Origin: Gammaproteobacteria bacterium
GTDB taxonomy: Bacteria; Pseudomonadota; Gammaproteobacteria; HTCC5015
Direction of reading: 5' to 3'
NCBI GenBank assembly: GCA_028284675.1
Contig: JANQRI010000008.1
Span: 1-64,000, forward strand
DNA length: 64,000 nt
The position numbers were made by a program, and so were the translations under genes. The notes beneath the pieces were generated by a model. The model did not search any database, was not told the origin of the DNA, and worked only from the letters and a program-made list of their open reading frames with translations. Every line of letters begins with the position of its first letter. Positions within the stretch are counted from its first letter, which is position 1. Positions 1 through 9,465 of the stretch are shown piece after piece.

Positions 1-1
1 G

Positions 2-3000
2 CTGCAACACATTGAAGCAGTATTAAAAAACCAGTATCCGGCCCTGACCTTAATGACACAGGCGGATCGTTCTCCGGCATCACAACACACTGCACAAAAT
101 GACCCGGCATTACTGATTGGCTTAAGTGTGCCGGTGAAGATGACCGATAACACCCAGCGCAGCGTCCCGGCCAGCCTGGCCGGGCCATTGCAGAATCTGG
201 GTGAGTTTCTGCTCAAAGGCGGTTACAGCTGGCTGCTGCAAAACGGCTTACGAAATAACACCGACATCGGCCTGACGCCGCAACAGCTTATGCAGCGTTA
301 TGCCCAAAGCCAAGCCGACCCAATCAACCTCGATAAACCCGGTCCGCAACAGACCGGCGGACAGGTTGCAACACCGCTGATCAATGATGTTGAAATACCG
401 GTGCCGAATGAGGATTCCACCGTTAACACCGAATTACCCTACGGCGATAAAAAACAAACCGCCATCAGTGTCAAACCGACACATGCTGATAGTGAAGAAA
501 ATAAAAACAACGGCGTGATCGGTATCCAACCCGCCAAGTCAGTACAACCTCCCAAACCTGCTGCTGAAAACAATAACACCCCAATAAAAGCCAGTGCTGC
601 TGATAAACCAACTGCATCCTCTACAGACAAATCCGATCCCGATTTATTTGTGAGCGATTCGCAATTACAGGATATGCAGAATGCAATAGATGCCGACCCA
701 AACTACCAAAACATTCATGAAATCAGGGGCACCAATACGAAACGGATTGACGGGTTTAATGAAAAAACTGAAGAAATAATTTGGGCCACATTACAACAAA
801 TACTCAACAATCAAAGAGCTGATAAACTGCATGCAGATTTAAGTGAAAAACGCTACGAACTGCAAATCCAACACAACCCTGACGATCCTAAACTGGAGCT
901 ATTTAACCCAAACAGAACTTCTCAGAAAATCTTTTTCACACAACTACTGGGTTCATATCAAGTAGCAGAAGAAGAAGCGATTCAACTTTTTCTGCAAGAT
1001 AAAAACAACCTTTTCATTGGAATCAGAGAAAAAAACAAAGGCCACCCTGGTCACAAAATAGAAATTCATCGGGCATCCAAACAAAATATAGACCCACAGG
1101 AATACATAAATAACTGGCGAAACAGCAATACAACAAATTTTTCTCAAAACCCGTCAGTCGTTCATATTGCTACCACAAAAATAGATGGAAAAAAAATCTA
1201 CTTAACACACACAGCATTTCGAAACACAACCAAAAACGGAAAATATTTAGTCTGGCGCCACACCAACCCCCACATAGCTGGAAACATTGAAGATATAAAA
1301 ATTGCACAAGCCGAAGCAAATAAAATCTACGATTACGCACTGGAAAAAAGACCCGGCGACAGATCGATCATTCAAAATATGGCCGATCAATTTTGGTTGC
1401 GGATGCAGTCTGCAAAACTGCGCGGCGCCGCCTCGAACTCATGGTGGGGACTGGTCTCCGGACTACGCTCAAAAGGTTTTCTGGTACCGAAACTGCACGC
1501 TGATGTGGCCGGGCTGGACTTAAAGGTCTACACCACAACTCGCGAACAATTTGTTAACAATTTTGAAAGTTACTTCAGCGCACCAATTCGCTATATCGGT
1601 GATGCCGGCGCAGCAACAGGCGGTTTATCGGCAACACAACCACAACAACCTCAAAGCAGCCAGACACCCTCTGATGTCGAAACAATACGCGAAGCCCAGC
1701 GCATTCAACAGCAAGCTCAACAGACACAGCAACAAACTCATGGAATACAACAAACACAGTCGCAGTGGCAGCAACAAGGCAAACACAGCAATCTGAAACA
1801 AGAACATGAAGAAGCTAATTTCGATTTTTATCTGGTTAAACATGGGCTTGCGGTACGCTTACTGGAAATCCAGCATGGCATCACGTTGAGTAAAAAACAG
1901 CGTAATGCCGCGGCACTATGGTGGTTAACTCAGCTTAATAATGACACACCCAAAGATTGGCAACTCAAGTCGGCCATCCTAAGCAAATCCACCACAAATT
2001 ACCAAACACTACTGAATTCAGTGCAAGAAGCATTTCAACAAACAACACCGAATACTTTCTCGCTGCATTTATTACAACAGAACGATAAACACCTAAATAA
2101 TTTGGATTACCTGACAATCCGGTTAAACGAATGGCTGATGAATGCAAAAAAACTATGGCCAATCCTAAAAGCAAATACTGTCACGAGTATATTTCAGGAC
2201 AATTCTGACCCGGACAAAGCTGCCAAAATTATTTGGAGAGCGTTAAAAGCAATGGGGCACTCCAAAACACAGGTCGATCAGTTTAAAAAGGATTTCAGTG
2301 ACTGGTTACTCGATAAAGAGTTGACAGATTTCATGTATAAAAACCTGCGCCCTGGCGAGCTTAAATGGTCAGACAAACAATTCAATGCAGTCAAAGCAAA
2401 AGTTGCGAGCGGCTTCGATTCCCGTTTGGGTAGTAACATCCAAGAACCTCTTAAGGCGGCCCGGCGCAAAACCATATTTAAAAATATAGATGACATGCTG
2501 TACGCATTGCAGAAACTGCCACCTGTCGTATTACGTTTTTCGCAACGTGAACAGGCACTGAATCAATGGCGAAACGAACTCACAGAGGGTGCAGCCCAGC
2601 CCTGGACCCTGCTGGAGCGCACTGCGTTTGTGAATTGGGTGGAAAACAGTTTTCCACCTATACCGGATACTGATCCAAGCTCCGTAAATCTTCGAACAGC
2701 ATTTAAAAAAACCGGCTTCAAAACCCGTCAGGAGGCACAACAGGCAATTGAAGCCTCAATGTCACGCTGGATTTTTAATTATACACCGGAAGAGGATAAG
2801 CTGGTCCGTTGGCAACTCAAGCGTATTCAAACCATAGAAGGTGTAGAAAGAACCTGGAATTTCAACGAACGCAAAGCGATTATGTATTACTTAGAAACCG
2901 ACAAACCAATAAACACTTATGCTTTTAAAAGAGCTGCGGAAACTTCAGGATTTACCGGTGCTTATGCGGCACGCAGATTTAAAGAAGCTCTAGTAGAAGC

Positions 3001-3010
3001 ACTCAAATAA
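2..3010 (+). CDS. large unrecognised protein, 5' end outside window
   Basis: I do not recognise this protein. The frame is open to the left edge; the first ATG in the window is at 53, but in-frame codons before it contain no stop, so the true start is probably outside. At least 1000 residues are visible. The first ~220 are low-complexity and rich in Pro, Thr, Asn and Lys. A globular part with alternating predicted strands and helices follows to about residue 520, then a Gln-rich linker (about 540-595). The last ~390 residues are helical, with aromatic/Trp-rich segments and several Leu-x-x-Ala patches that look like diverged helical repeats. No signal peptide, membrane segment or catalytic motif is visible. 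Bases 700-1400 are more A-rich than the flanking nuo genes. It ends 25 bp from the convergent nuoN. A secreted effector or surface-associated protein is possible, but this is a guess. Confidence 0.7.
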   Translation: MQHIEAVLKNQYPALTLMTQADRSPASQHTAQNDPALLIGLSVPVKMTDNTQRSVPASLAGPLQNLGEFLLKGGYSWLLQNGLRNNTDIGLTPQQLMQRYAQSQADPINLDKPGPQQTGGQVATPLINDVEIPVPNEDSTVNTELPYGDKKQTAISVKPTHADSEENKNNGVIGIQPAKSVQPPKPAAENNNTPIKASAADKPTASSTDKSDPDLFVSDSQLQDMQNAIDADPNYQNIHEIRGTNTKRIDGFNEKTEEIIWATLQQILNNQRADKLHADLSEKRYELQIQHNPDDPKLELFNPNRTSQKIFFTQLLGSYQVAEEEAIQLFLQDKNNLFIGIREKNKGHPGHKIEIHRASKQNIDPQEYINNWRNSNTTNFSQNPSVVHIATTKIDGKKIYLTHTAFRNTTKNGKYLVWRHTNPHIAGNIEDIKIAQAEANKIYDYALEKRPGDRSIIQNMADQFWLRMQSAKLRGAASNSWWGLVSGLRSKGFLVPKLHADVAGLDLKVYTTTREQFVNNFESYFSAPIRYIGDAGAATGGLSATQPQQPQSSQTPSDVETIREAQRIQQQAQQTQQQTHGIQQTQSQWQQQGKHSNLKQEHEEANFDFYLVKHGLAVRLLEIQHGITLSKKQRNAAALWWLTQLNNDTPKDWQLKSAILSKSTTNYQTLLNSVQEAFQQTTPNTFSLHLLQQNDKHLNNLDYLTIRLNEWLMNAKKLWPILKANTVTSIFQDNSDPDKAAKIIWRALKAMGHSKTQVDQFKKDFSDWLLDKELTDFMYKNLRPGELKWSDKQFNAVKAKVASGFDSRLGSNIQEPLKAARRKTIFKNIDDMLYALQKLPPVVLRFSQREQALNQWRNELTEGAAQPWTLLERTAFVNWVENSFPPIPDTDPSSVNLRTAFKKTGFKTRQEAQQAIEASMSRWIFNYTPEEDKLVRWQLKRIQTIEGVERTWNFNERKAIMYYLETDKPINTYAFKRAAETSGFTGAYAARRFKEALVEALK

Positions 3011-3034
3011 AAACCCTGAGCAGACATATACATT

Positions 3035-4471
3035 TTAAACCAACGCGGCAATACACCAGGCCATTAATAACCCCGGATACAAACCGAAACCCAATACTGC
3101 CAGGCCGTTTGCGCTTAACACCAGCTTGAAGTCGAAGCTTTTATTGATCTGCTCACGCTGTTCAGCCGGATCGAAATACATTAATTTGATGATGCGTAAA
3201 TAATAAAACGCACCAATCACCGAAAAGAGTACCGCAACCACCGCGAGCCAGACCATGCCGGTTTCGACCACCGCACTTAATACCGCAAGCTTCGCATGAA
3301 AACCGACCAGCGGTGGCACACCGGCCATTGAAAACATAAAGATCAACATCATAAACGCAAACCACGGGCTACGTTCATTCAGTCCTTTGAAATCATCCAG
3401 TCTGTCCGCCTCGAAACCATTGCGGCTCAACAATATAATCATACCGAAACCACCCAGGGTCATCAGCGCATAGACAATACTGTAAAACATCGCGGCCGAA
3501 TAACCCGTCGCACTGCCGGTTAAAATACCCATCAGGATAAAACCGACATGCGCGATGGTTGAATAGGCCAGCATGCGCTTCAGATTGGTTTGCGCTATCG
3601 CGATAATATTACCGATCGCCAGTGACAATATCACCAGCACGACCAGCATCGCCTGCCAGTCGGCCTGCAATGCACCCAGGCTGTCGACCAGCACGCGCAT
3701 CATCATTGCGAAGCCGGCAATTTTCGGTGCGGTACCGATAAACAGTGTGACCGCAGTCGGCGCACCCTGATACACATCCGGAACCCACATATGAAACGGC
3801 ACCGCGCCGAGTTTAAACGCCAGGCCGACCATAACAAAACACAGGCCAAACACCAGCACGATATTATCCCGTCCGGTTTCAGCCACTGCGGCGCTGACCG
3901 CCGGGATACCGAGCTCACCGGTCACACCGTAAATCATCGATATGCCGTACAGCAACATGCCGGACGCGAGCGCACCCAGCACAAAGTATTTCATTGCCGC
4001 TTCACTGGCCTGTGCTGAATCGCGATTAAATGCAACCATCGCATACAGTGACAGCGACAATAACTCCAGCCCCAGATATAAAACCAGCAGGCTATAGGCC
4101 GAAACCATAATCATCATACCGAGCACCGCAAACAAACCGAGCACATAGTATTCACCCTTGTGCATATTGCGTTCATGCAAATAGGCTCTGGAATAAAAAA
4201 ACACCGCGGCGATAATGATATAAATCGCAGCTTTTAACAGCACCGACATCGGGTCATGGATAAAGGACTCCCCGAATGCAAATGCGGTAGCATCCGGCAA
4301 CAATTTCAAACTTAAGAACAGTGTTACCAGCAGACTTAGCTGGGTTAGCCAAAATGTAACAGCCCGTAAACGCTGGCTCAGAAACAAGTCAAGCACCAGG
4401 ATCAGGCAGGCCATGCCGAGCAAAAATATTTCCGGCAGCAAAATCGACAGTTCCTGAAAGCTGTTTATCAT
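3035..4471 (-). CDS. nuoN: NADH-quinone oxidoreductase subunit N
   Basis: This is an antiporter-like proton-pumping subunit in the membrane arm of complex I. The 478-residue length is normal and the protein is almost entirely hydrophobic, consistent with 14 membrane helices. The antiporter-family core motif with its conserved Lys (about residue 220) precedes the FHMWVPDVYQGAPT stretch, and the conserved Glu lies in LYLGLELLSL near residue 136. It is the last gene of the nuoA-N operon, 16 bp after nuoM, and is convergent with the unknown gene ending at 3010. No clear rho-independent hairpin is seen in the 24-bp gap. Confidence 0.97.
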   Translation of the reverse strand: MINSFQELSILLPEIFLLGMACLILVLDLFLSQRLRAVTFWLTQLSLLVTLFLSLKLLPDATAFAFGESFIHDPMSVLLKAAIYIIIAAVFFYSRAYLHERNMHKGEYYVLGLFAVLGMMIMVSAYSLLVLYLGLELLSLSLYAMVAFNRDSAQASEAAMKYFVLGALASGMLLYGISMIYGVTGELGIPAVSAAVAETGRDNIVLVFGLCFVMVGLAFKLGAVPFHMWVPDVYQGAPTAVTLFIGTAPKIAGFAMMMRVLVDSLGALQADWQAMLVVLVILSLAIGNIIAIAQTNLKRMLAYSTIAHVGFILMGILTGSATGYSAAMFYSIVYALMTLGGFGMIILLSRNGFEADRLDDFKGLNERSPWFAFMMLIFMFSMAGVPPLVGFHAKLAVLSAVVETGMVWLAVVAVLFSVIGAFYYLRIIKLMYFDPAEQREQINKSFDFKLVLSANGLAVLGFGLYPGLLMAWCIAALV

Positions 4472-4487
4472 ACGCTTTTGTTATCCG

Positions 4488-6023
4488 TTAAAGTTTTCCG
4501 GCTAGCATATGCGTCACCAGTTGCTCAACACTGGGCTGCATCACATCCAACAGCGGCTGCGGCCAGACCCCTAATGCAATCACACCCAGAGCCAGCAAAC
4601 CCAATACCCCGAATTCACGGCGATCGATATCCTGCAATGCACCAACCCGCTCGTTTGCAATCTCACCAAATAATACGCGTTTCAGTAACCATAGTGTGTA
4701 TGCTGCGCCGAGTATCAATGTGGTCGCGGCCAGAAACGCATACCAGAAATTTGCCTGAAAGCTGGCCAGAATCACCATAAACTCACCGACAAAACCGGAT
4801 GTTCCGGGCAGGCCGGCATTCGCCATCGAAAACAGCACCATAAACGCCGCAAACACCGGCATGGTGTTAATCACACCGCCGTAATCACTGATCTCACGTG
4901 AATGCATACGGTCATATAACACACCGACACACAGAAACATTGCAGCCGACACAAACCCATGTGAAACCATCTGCACCATCGCACCCTGCAGACCCAGTAA
5001 TGCAGTCTGCGATGCATCGGCAATATTGTTTGTTGCAACTGCGAATGCAACAAACAAACCCAGCGTTACAAAACCCATATGCGCAATCGATGAGTATGCG
5101 ATCAGCTTTTTCATATCACGCTGCGCAAGCGCGACAAACCCAATATACACCACTGCAATAAGCGATAATGCAATCACCCAACCAACCAGCTGCGCACTGG
5201 CATCCGGTGTAATCGGCAATGCAAAACGCAGAAAACCGTAACCGCCGATTTTCAATGTGATTGCAGCCAGAATGACCGAGCCGCCGGTCGGGGCCTCAAC
5301 ATGCGCATCCGGCAACCAGGTATGCACCGGCCACATCGGCACCTTCACACCAAATGCGAGTAAAAACGCGAGAAATATCCAGAACTGCTCAACACCGGAT
5401 AATTGCAGATAATGAAAATCCAGAATTGCGAAACTGCCGCCGTCCAAACCACCGGAGCGGCTATACATATATATTAATGCCACCAGCATCAACACCGAAC
5501 CCAGAAAGGTATACAGAAAAAATTTCAATGTTGCATACACACGGTTCGCACCACCCCAGATACCGATAATAATAAACATCGGTATCAGCATTGCCTCAAA
5601 GAATATATAAAAGAGTATCGAATCCAATGCGGCAAATACGCCAATCATCAGGCCTTCCATAATTAAAAACGCGGCCATATATTGCGCGACGTTTTTCTGA
5701 ATTACTTCCCAACCCGCCACGACCACCAGCACTGTCATCAATACCGTTAAAATAATCAACGGCAGCGCAATACCGTCAATACCCAGATGATAATAGATGT
5801 TAAAACTTTCAATCCATGGATAGCGCTCAACGAACTGCATCGCCGCAGTGGTATTATTGAAATCGCAATACAAAGGGATACAAAGATAAAAATTAAGCAC
5901 CGCAAATAATAATGCAGCGGTTTTGGCCATTAACTGACGCCGCTCACCCAACCATAAAACCACAATGCCGCCAACGATCGGCAACCAGATCAACAAACTC
6001 AATAACGGCCAACCGGCACTCAT
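4488..6023 (-). CDS. nuoM: NADH-quinone oxidoreductase subunit M
   Basis: Proton-pumping membrane subunit of complex I. About 511 residues, multi-spanning, with the family motif PMWPVHTWLPDAHVEAPT preceded by its conserved Lys near residue 227, and the functional Glu in FFEAML near residue 143. I place the start at the ATG whose first four bases overlap the nuoL stop as ATGA. A GTG two codons upstream is possible but less likely. The overlap implies translational coupling within the nuo operon. Confidence 0.96.
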   Translation of the reverse strand: MSAGWPLLSLLIWLPIVGGIVVLWLGERRQLMAKTAALLFAVLNFYLCIPLYCDFNNTTAAMQFVERYPWIESFNIYYHLGIDGIALPLIILTVLMTVLVVVAGWEVIQKNVAQYMAAFLIMEGLMIGVFAALDSILFYIFFEAMLIPMFIIIGIWGGANRVYATLKFFLYTFLGSVLMLVALIYMYSRSGGLDGGSFAILDFHYLQLSGVEQFWIFLAFLLAFGVKVPMWPVHTWLPDAHVEAPTGGSVILAAITLKIGGYGFLRFALPITPDASAQLVGWVIALSLIAVVYIGFVALAQRDMKKLIAYSSIAHMGFVTLGLFVAFAVATNNIADASQTALLGLQGAMVQMVSHGFVSAAMFLCVGVLYDRMHSREISDYGGVINTMPVFAAFMVLFSMANAGLPGTSGFVGEFMVILASFQANFWYAFLAATTLILGAAYTLWLLKRVLFGEIANERVGALQDIDRREFGVLGLLALGVIALGVWPQPLLDVMQPSVEQLVTHMLAGKL

Positions 6024-7981
6024 CGCCACACCACCCAGCTCAGCAATGCCAATAAGCCGATAATCATTGCAAACGCATAATGAAACAGGTAACCGGTCTG
6101 CAAATGCCGGATAATCCGCGAGCAGAAGCCGACCATTTTTGCCGAACCGTTTACGATCAGCCCGTCAACCAACAACACATCACCGGTACGCCAAAGGCGA
6201 TTTGCCAGCCTTTTGCTGCCACCGGCGAATACAAATTGATAAAACTCGTCGAAACCGTATTTGCGCAGCAATACCTGATAAAGCCATTGCAGCCTCTGCC
6301 TGAAAGTATCGGGAAGCCCCGGGTTTTTCCAATACAGATACCATGCCGCAAATACGCCCGCCGCAGCCAGATATATCGCCGGACCACCCAACGCATGCAG
6401 GATAAAGTTGAACGGCCCATGATACATATCACGTAAAGGTGCTATTACATTATGTTCAGGTAACACTGTAATGCTGCTATTAAAATAATCACCGAACAGC
6501 AGCAGCTCAACCGACAGGCCGCCGATGATCACAGACGGTATCGCCAGCAGTATCAACGGGGCTGTGACCACCCAGGGGGACTCATGCAGATGTTCACGTG
6601 TATGTTGATCGAAACGCGGCTTACCGTGGAATGCGATAAACAACATCCGGAAACTGTATAACGCAGTCACAAACACACCTGACAGTACCGCCCAGTACGC
6701 AATACCGGCACCCGGGATAGTTGAATAATGCACCGCTTCGATCAACAGGTCTTTGGAATAAAAGCCGGAAAACCCTGGAAAGCCGATTAATGCAAGCGAA
6801 CCAATCAAACAGGTCCAATACGTCACCGGCATAAACTTCCGTAAACCACCCATCTTGCGCATATCCTGCTCATGATGCATACCGATAATTACCGAACCGG
6901 CCGCCAAAAACAGTAACGCCTTAAAAAAGGCGTGCGTCATTAAATGAAAGATAGCAACCGAGTAAGCCGACACACCCAATGCTACAGTCATATAGCCAAG
7001 CTGCGATAAGGTCGAATACGCGACCACACGCTTGATATCGTTTTGCACAATACCAATCAAACCCATAAAAAATGCGGTCGCCGCACCAATCAGCAACACA
7101 AAACTCAGTGCTGCCTCAGAATACTCAAATAATGGTGACATACGCGCAACCATAAACACACCGGCGGTCACCATGGTTGCTGCATGGATCAATGCCGAGA
7201 TTGGCGTCGGACCTTCCATTGAATCGGGCAACCAGACATGCAGCGGCACCTGTGCAGATTTACCCATCGCGCCGATAAACAACAAGGTACAGATAACCGT
7301 GATTAAAGACCATTGCACACCGTCGAACAGCATAATATTTTGCCCGGCCAGATCCGGGACCTGCCGAAATACAGCCGCATAATCCATACTGCCGAAATAA
7401 TAAGCGATCGCCGCGATACCGAGTAGAAAACCAAAATCACCGACACGATTTACGATAAACGCTTTCATGTTCGCAAAAATCGCGGTAGGCCGTTTGAACC
7501 AAAAACCAATCAACAGGTACGACACCAGACCGACCGCTTCCCAGCCAAAAAACAGCTGCAGAAAATTATTCGACATCACCAACATCAGCATCGCAAATGT
7601 AAACAATGAGATATAGCTGAAAAACCGGTTATAACCCGGATCATCATGCATATAGCCGATCGTATAAATATGCACGAGCAATGATACACCGGTAACAACC
7701 GTGATCATCACTGCCGTTAAACCGTCAATCAGAAAACCGATCTCAAAAACCAAACTACCGACCGCGGCCCAGGTATACAGTGTCTGATTGTATACCGGTG
7801 CTTTATTAATCAGCACATCATGCAATACCAATACAGACAACCCAAACGCAATGCCCACTCCGATAATCGTGACCCAATGCGCAGCCGCACGCGGCAAACG
7901 CCGGCAAAATAACCCTGCAATCAGCGAACCTGCCAGTGGAGAAAGAGCGATTGCGAGATATATTTTTTCCATACTTAACAT
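6020..7981 (-). CDS. nuoL: NADH-quinone oxidoreductase subunit L
   Basis: Distal proton-pumping subunit of complex I, 653 residues. It has the antiporter-like core (SAQVPLHVWLPDSMEGPTP) followed by the long C-terminal extension typical of NuoL, which carries the lateral helix, and a last membrane helix. The HHEQDMRKMGGL segment is characteristic of the family. The ATG at 7981 has a weak GGA six bases upstream; the in-frame ATG three codons later is an alternative. It overlaps nuoM by four bases and starts 11 bp after nuoK. Confidence 0.96.
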   Translation of the reverse strand: MLSMEKIYLAIALSPLAGSLIAGLFCRRLPRAAAHWVTIIGVGIAFGLSVLVLHDVLINKAPVYNQTLYTWAAVGSLVFEIGFLIDGLTAVMITVVTGVSLLVHIYTIGYMHDDPGYNRFFSYISLFTFAMLMLVMSNNFLQLFFGWEAVGLVSYLLIGFWFKRPTAIFANMKAFIVNRVGDFGFLLGIAAIAYYFGSMDYAAVFRQVPDLAGQNIMLFDGVQWSLITVICTLLFIGAMGKSAQVPLHVWLPDSMEGPTPISALIHAATMVTAGVFMVARMSPLFEYSEAALSFVLLIGAATAFFMGLIGIVQNDIKRVVAYSTLSQLGYMTVALGVSAYSVAIFHLMTHAFFKALLFLAAGSVIIGMHHEQDMRKMGGLRKFMPVTYWTCLIGSLALIGFPGFSGFYSKDLLIEAVHYSTIPGAGIAYWAVLSGVFVTALYSFRMLFIAFHGKPRFDQHTREHLHESPWVVTAPLILLAIPSVIIGGLSVELLLFGDYFNSSITVLPEHNVIAPLRDMYHGPFNFILHALGGPAIYLAAAGVFAAWYLYWKNPGLPDTFRQRLQWLYQVLLRKYGFDEFYQFVFAGGSKRLANRLWRTGDVLLVDGLIVNGSAKMVGFCSRIIRHLQTGYLFHYAFAMIIGLLALLSWVVWR

Positions 7982-7992
7982 ATTATATCCAG

Positions 7993-8298
7993 CTAACCTT
8001 TCATTGCATCAAGGTCACTGACATTAATCGTGTTTTTATTTCTAAACAAAACGACCAATATCGCCAGACCGATCGCGGCTTCGGCCGCAGCGACTGTCAG
8101 AATAAAAAACACAAACACCTGCCCTGCAAGATCCTGCAAATAGTGCGAGAATGCAATAAAGTTCATATTGACCGCAAGCAACATCAACTCGATTGACATC
8201 AATAATACAATTACATTTTTCCGGTTAATAAATATTCCGGCAACACTCAGGCTGAACAGCATTGCGCCCAGAATCAGGTAATGTGATAACGAAATCAT
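7993..8298 (-). CDS. nuoK: NADH-quinone oxidoreductase subunit K
   Basis: Small membrane subunit of complex I, 101 residues with three membrane helices. Conserved membrane glutamates are visible in the MSIELMLLAVNMNF segment and in the third helix (AAAEAAIGLA). These residues take part in proton transfer along the membrane arm in characterised enzymes. The length is exactly typical. It lies between nuoL and nuoJ with short spacers. Confidence 0.97.
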   Translation of the reverse strand: MISLSHYLILGAMLFSLSVAGIFINRKNVIVLLMSIELMLLAVNMNFIAFSHYLQDLAGQVFVFFILTVAAAEAAIGLAILVVLFRNKNTINVSDLDAMKG

Positions 8299-8315
8299 AT
8301 TCTGCTGACAGCCTC

Positions 8316-8912
8316 TTACTCGGAATCCATTTTCACGATGCGCAGCCGCTCTTGTTTTTTCACAGTTACCTGCTCACCGGGATTTTGATATTTTGTCTCG
8401 GGACGCTTGCGCATAGTCAACGCAATTGCGGCAATAATCGCGACCAGTAATATCAATGCGGCAATCTCAAACGGATACAAGTACTCTGTATAAAGCAACA
8501 AACCCAGCTCTTCAGTATTGCTGTATGTTGCCGGCTGCCTGGGGGGTGCCGGCATTTGATCAAGACCAAAACGCTGCGGACCCAAAACCATAACCATTTG
8601 CGCGACCATCACTATTGCAATCAGCACCGCAACCGGTAAATAGCGAATAAACCCTTCACGCAACGGTGTTAAATTAATATCCAGCATCATCACGACAAAC
8701 AGAAACAACACCAGCACTGCCCCCACATAAACCAATATCAGTGTAATCGCGAGAAATTCGGCCTCCAGCAACAACCACAGCGCAGAACTGCTTGCAAATG
8801 CCAATACCAGAAACAGCGCAGCGTGGACCGGATTGCGCACAGTAATCACCCGGAATGCCGCAAACAGCATGATCGCTGCAAATAAATAAAATACGAAAAG
8901 CTCAAAACTCAT
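8316..8912 (-). CDS. nuoJ: NADH-quinone oxidoreductase subunit J
   Basis: Membrane subunit of complex I, 198 residues and five hydrophobic segments. The VYVGAVLVLFLFVVMMLDI stretch is the family signature, including the helix that changes conformation during the catalytic cycle. The C-terminal ~40 residues are polar and charged (KKQERLRIVKMDSE at the end). It follows nuoI by 52 bp, one of the few real gaps in the operon. Confidence 0.96.
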   Translation of the reverse strand: MSFELFVFYLFAAIMLFAAFRVITVRNPVHAALFLVLAFASSSALWLLLEAEFLAITLILVYVGAVLVLFLFVVMMLDINLTPLREGFIRYLPVAVLIAIVMVAQMVMVLGPQRFGLDQMPAPPRQPATYSNTEELGLLLYTEYLYPFEIAALILLVAIIAAIALTMRKRPETKYQNPGEQVTVKKQERLRIVKMDSE

Positions 8913-8964
8913 TGTTATATTTTTTTATTCTGCCGGACCGGCCGGCGGTTATCCATTATGTTTT

Positions 8965-9462
8965 TTAACGATATTGCGAATCTGCTTCCCGATCTGCGGC
9001 GATTTGTTCTTCATATTTATCACCAATCGCAAGCAAATCCTCCTTATGCATAATCTGTTCGCCGCGTTTCTCAAAATGATACTCAAATACCCTGGTCTCA
9101 ACGATTGAATCGACCGGACAGGCCTCTTCGCAGAATCCACAATATATGCATTTAAACAAATCGATATCATAGCGTGTTGTTCGGCGCGTACCATCATCAC
9201 GCTCCTCTGAATCGATTGTGATTGCCAGCGCCGGACATACCGCCTCACAGAGCTTACATGCAATACAGCGTTCTTCGCCGTTCGGATAGCGGCGCAGAGC
9301 ATGCAATCCGCGAAACCTCGGCGATTGCGGCGTTTTTTCATCAGGGTAACGCACGGTAATTTTACGCGAGAACAGATAACGCCCGGTCAAGCGCAAACCC
9401 TTGAGCAACTCCCAAAGCAAAAAGCTTTTAAAAAAACCGGCAACTCGCTGTTTCATTATCAA
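8965..9462 (-). CDS. nuoI: NADH-quinone oxidoreductase subunit I (2 x 4Fe-4S)
   Basis: Peripheral-arm ferredoxin-like subunit that carries clusters N6a and N6b. Two complete Cys motifs are visible, CIACKLCEAVCP and CIYCGFCEEACP, each a CxxCxxCxxxCP binding set. The N-terminus holds an amphipathic helix (about residues 8-25) for membrane contact. 165 residues is normal. Two adjacent Met codons (MIM) make the start ambiguous by two residues. It starts 3 bp after the nuoH stop. Confidence 0.97.
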   Translation of the reverse strand: MIMKQRVAGFFKSFLLWELLKGLRLTGRYLFSRKITVRYPDEKTPQSPRFRGLHALRRYPNGEERCIACKLCEAVCPALAITIDSEERDDGTRRTTRYDIDLFKCIYCGFCEEACPVDSIVETRVFEYHFEKRGEQIMHKEDLLAIGDKYEEQIAADREADSQYR

Positions 9463-9465
9463 CCT

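Noticed and set aside
8949..9341. Cys/Arg-rich frame overlapping nuoI
   Set aside because: Out-of-frame shadow of a ferredoxin gene; nuoI in the other frame has both cluster motifs.
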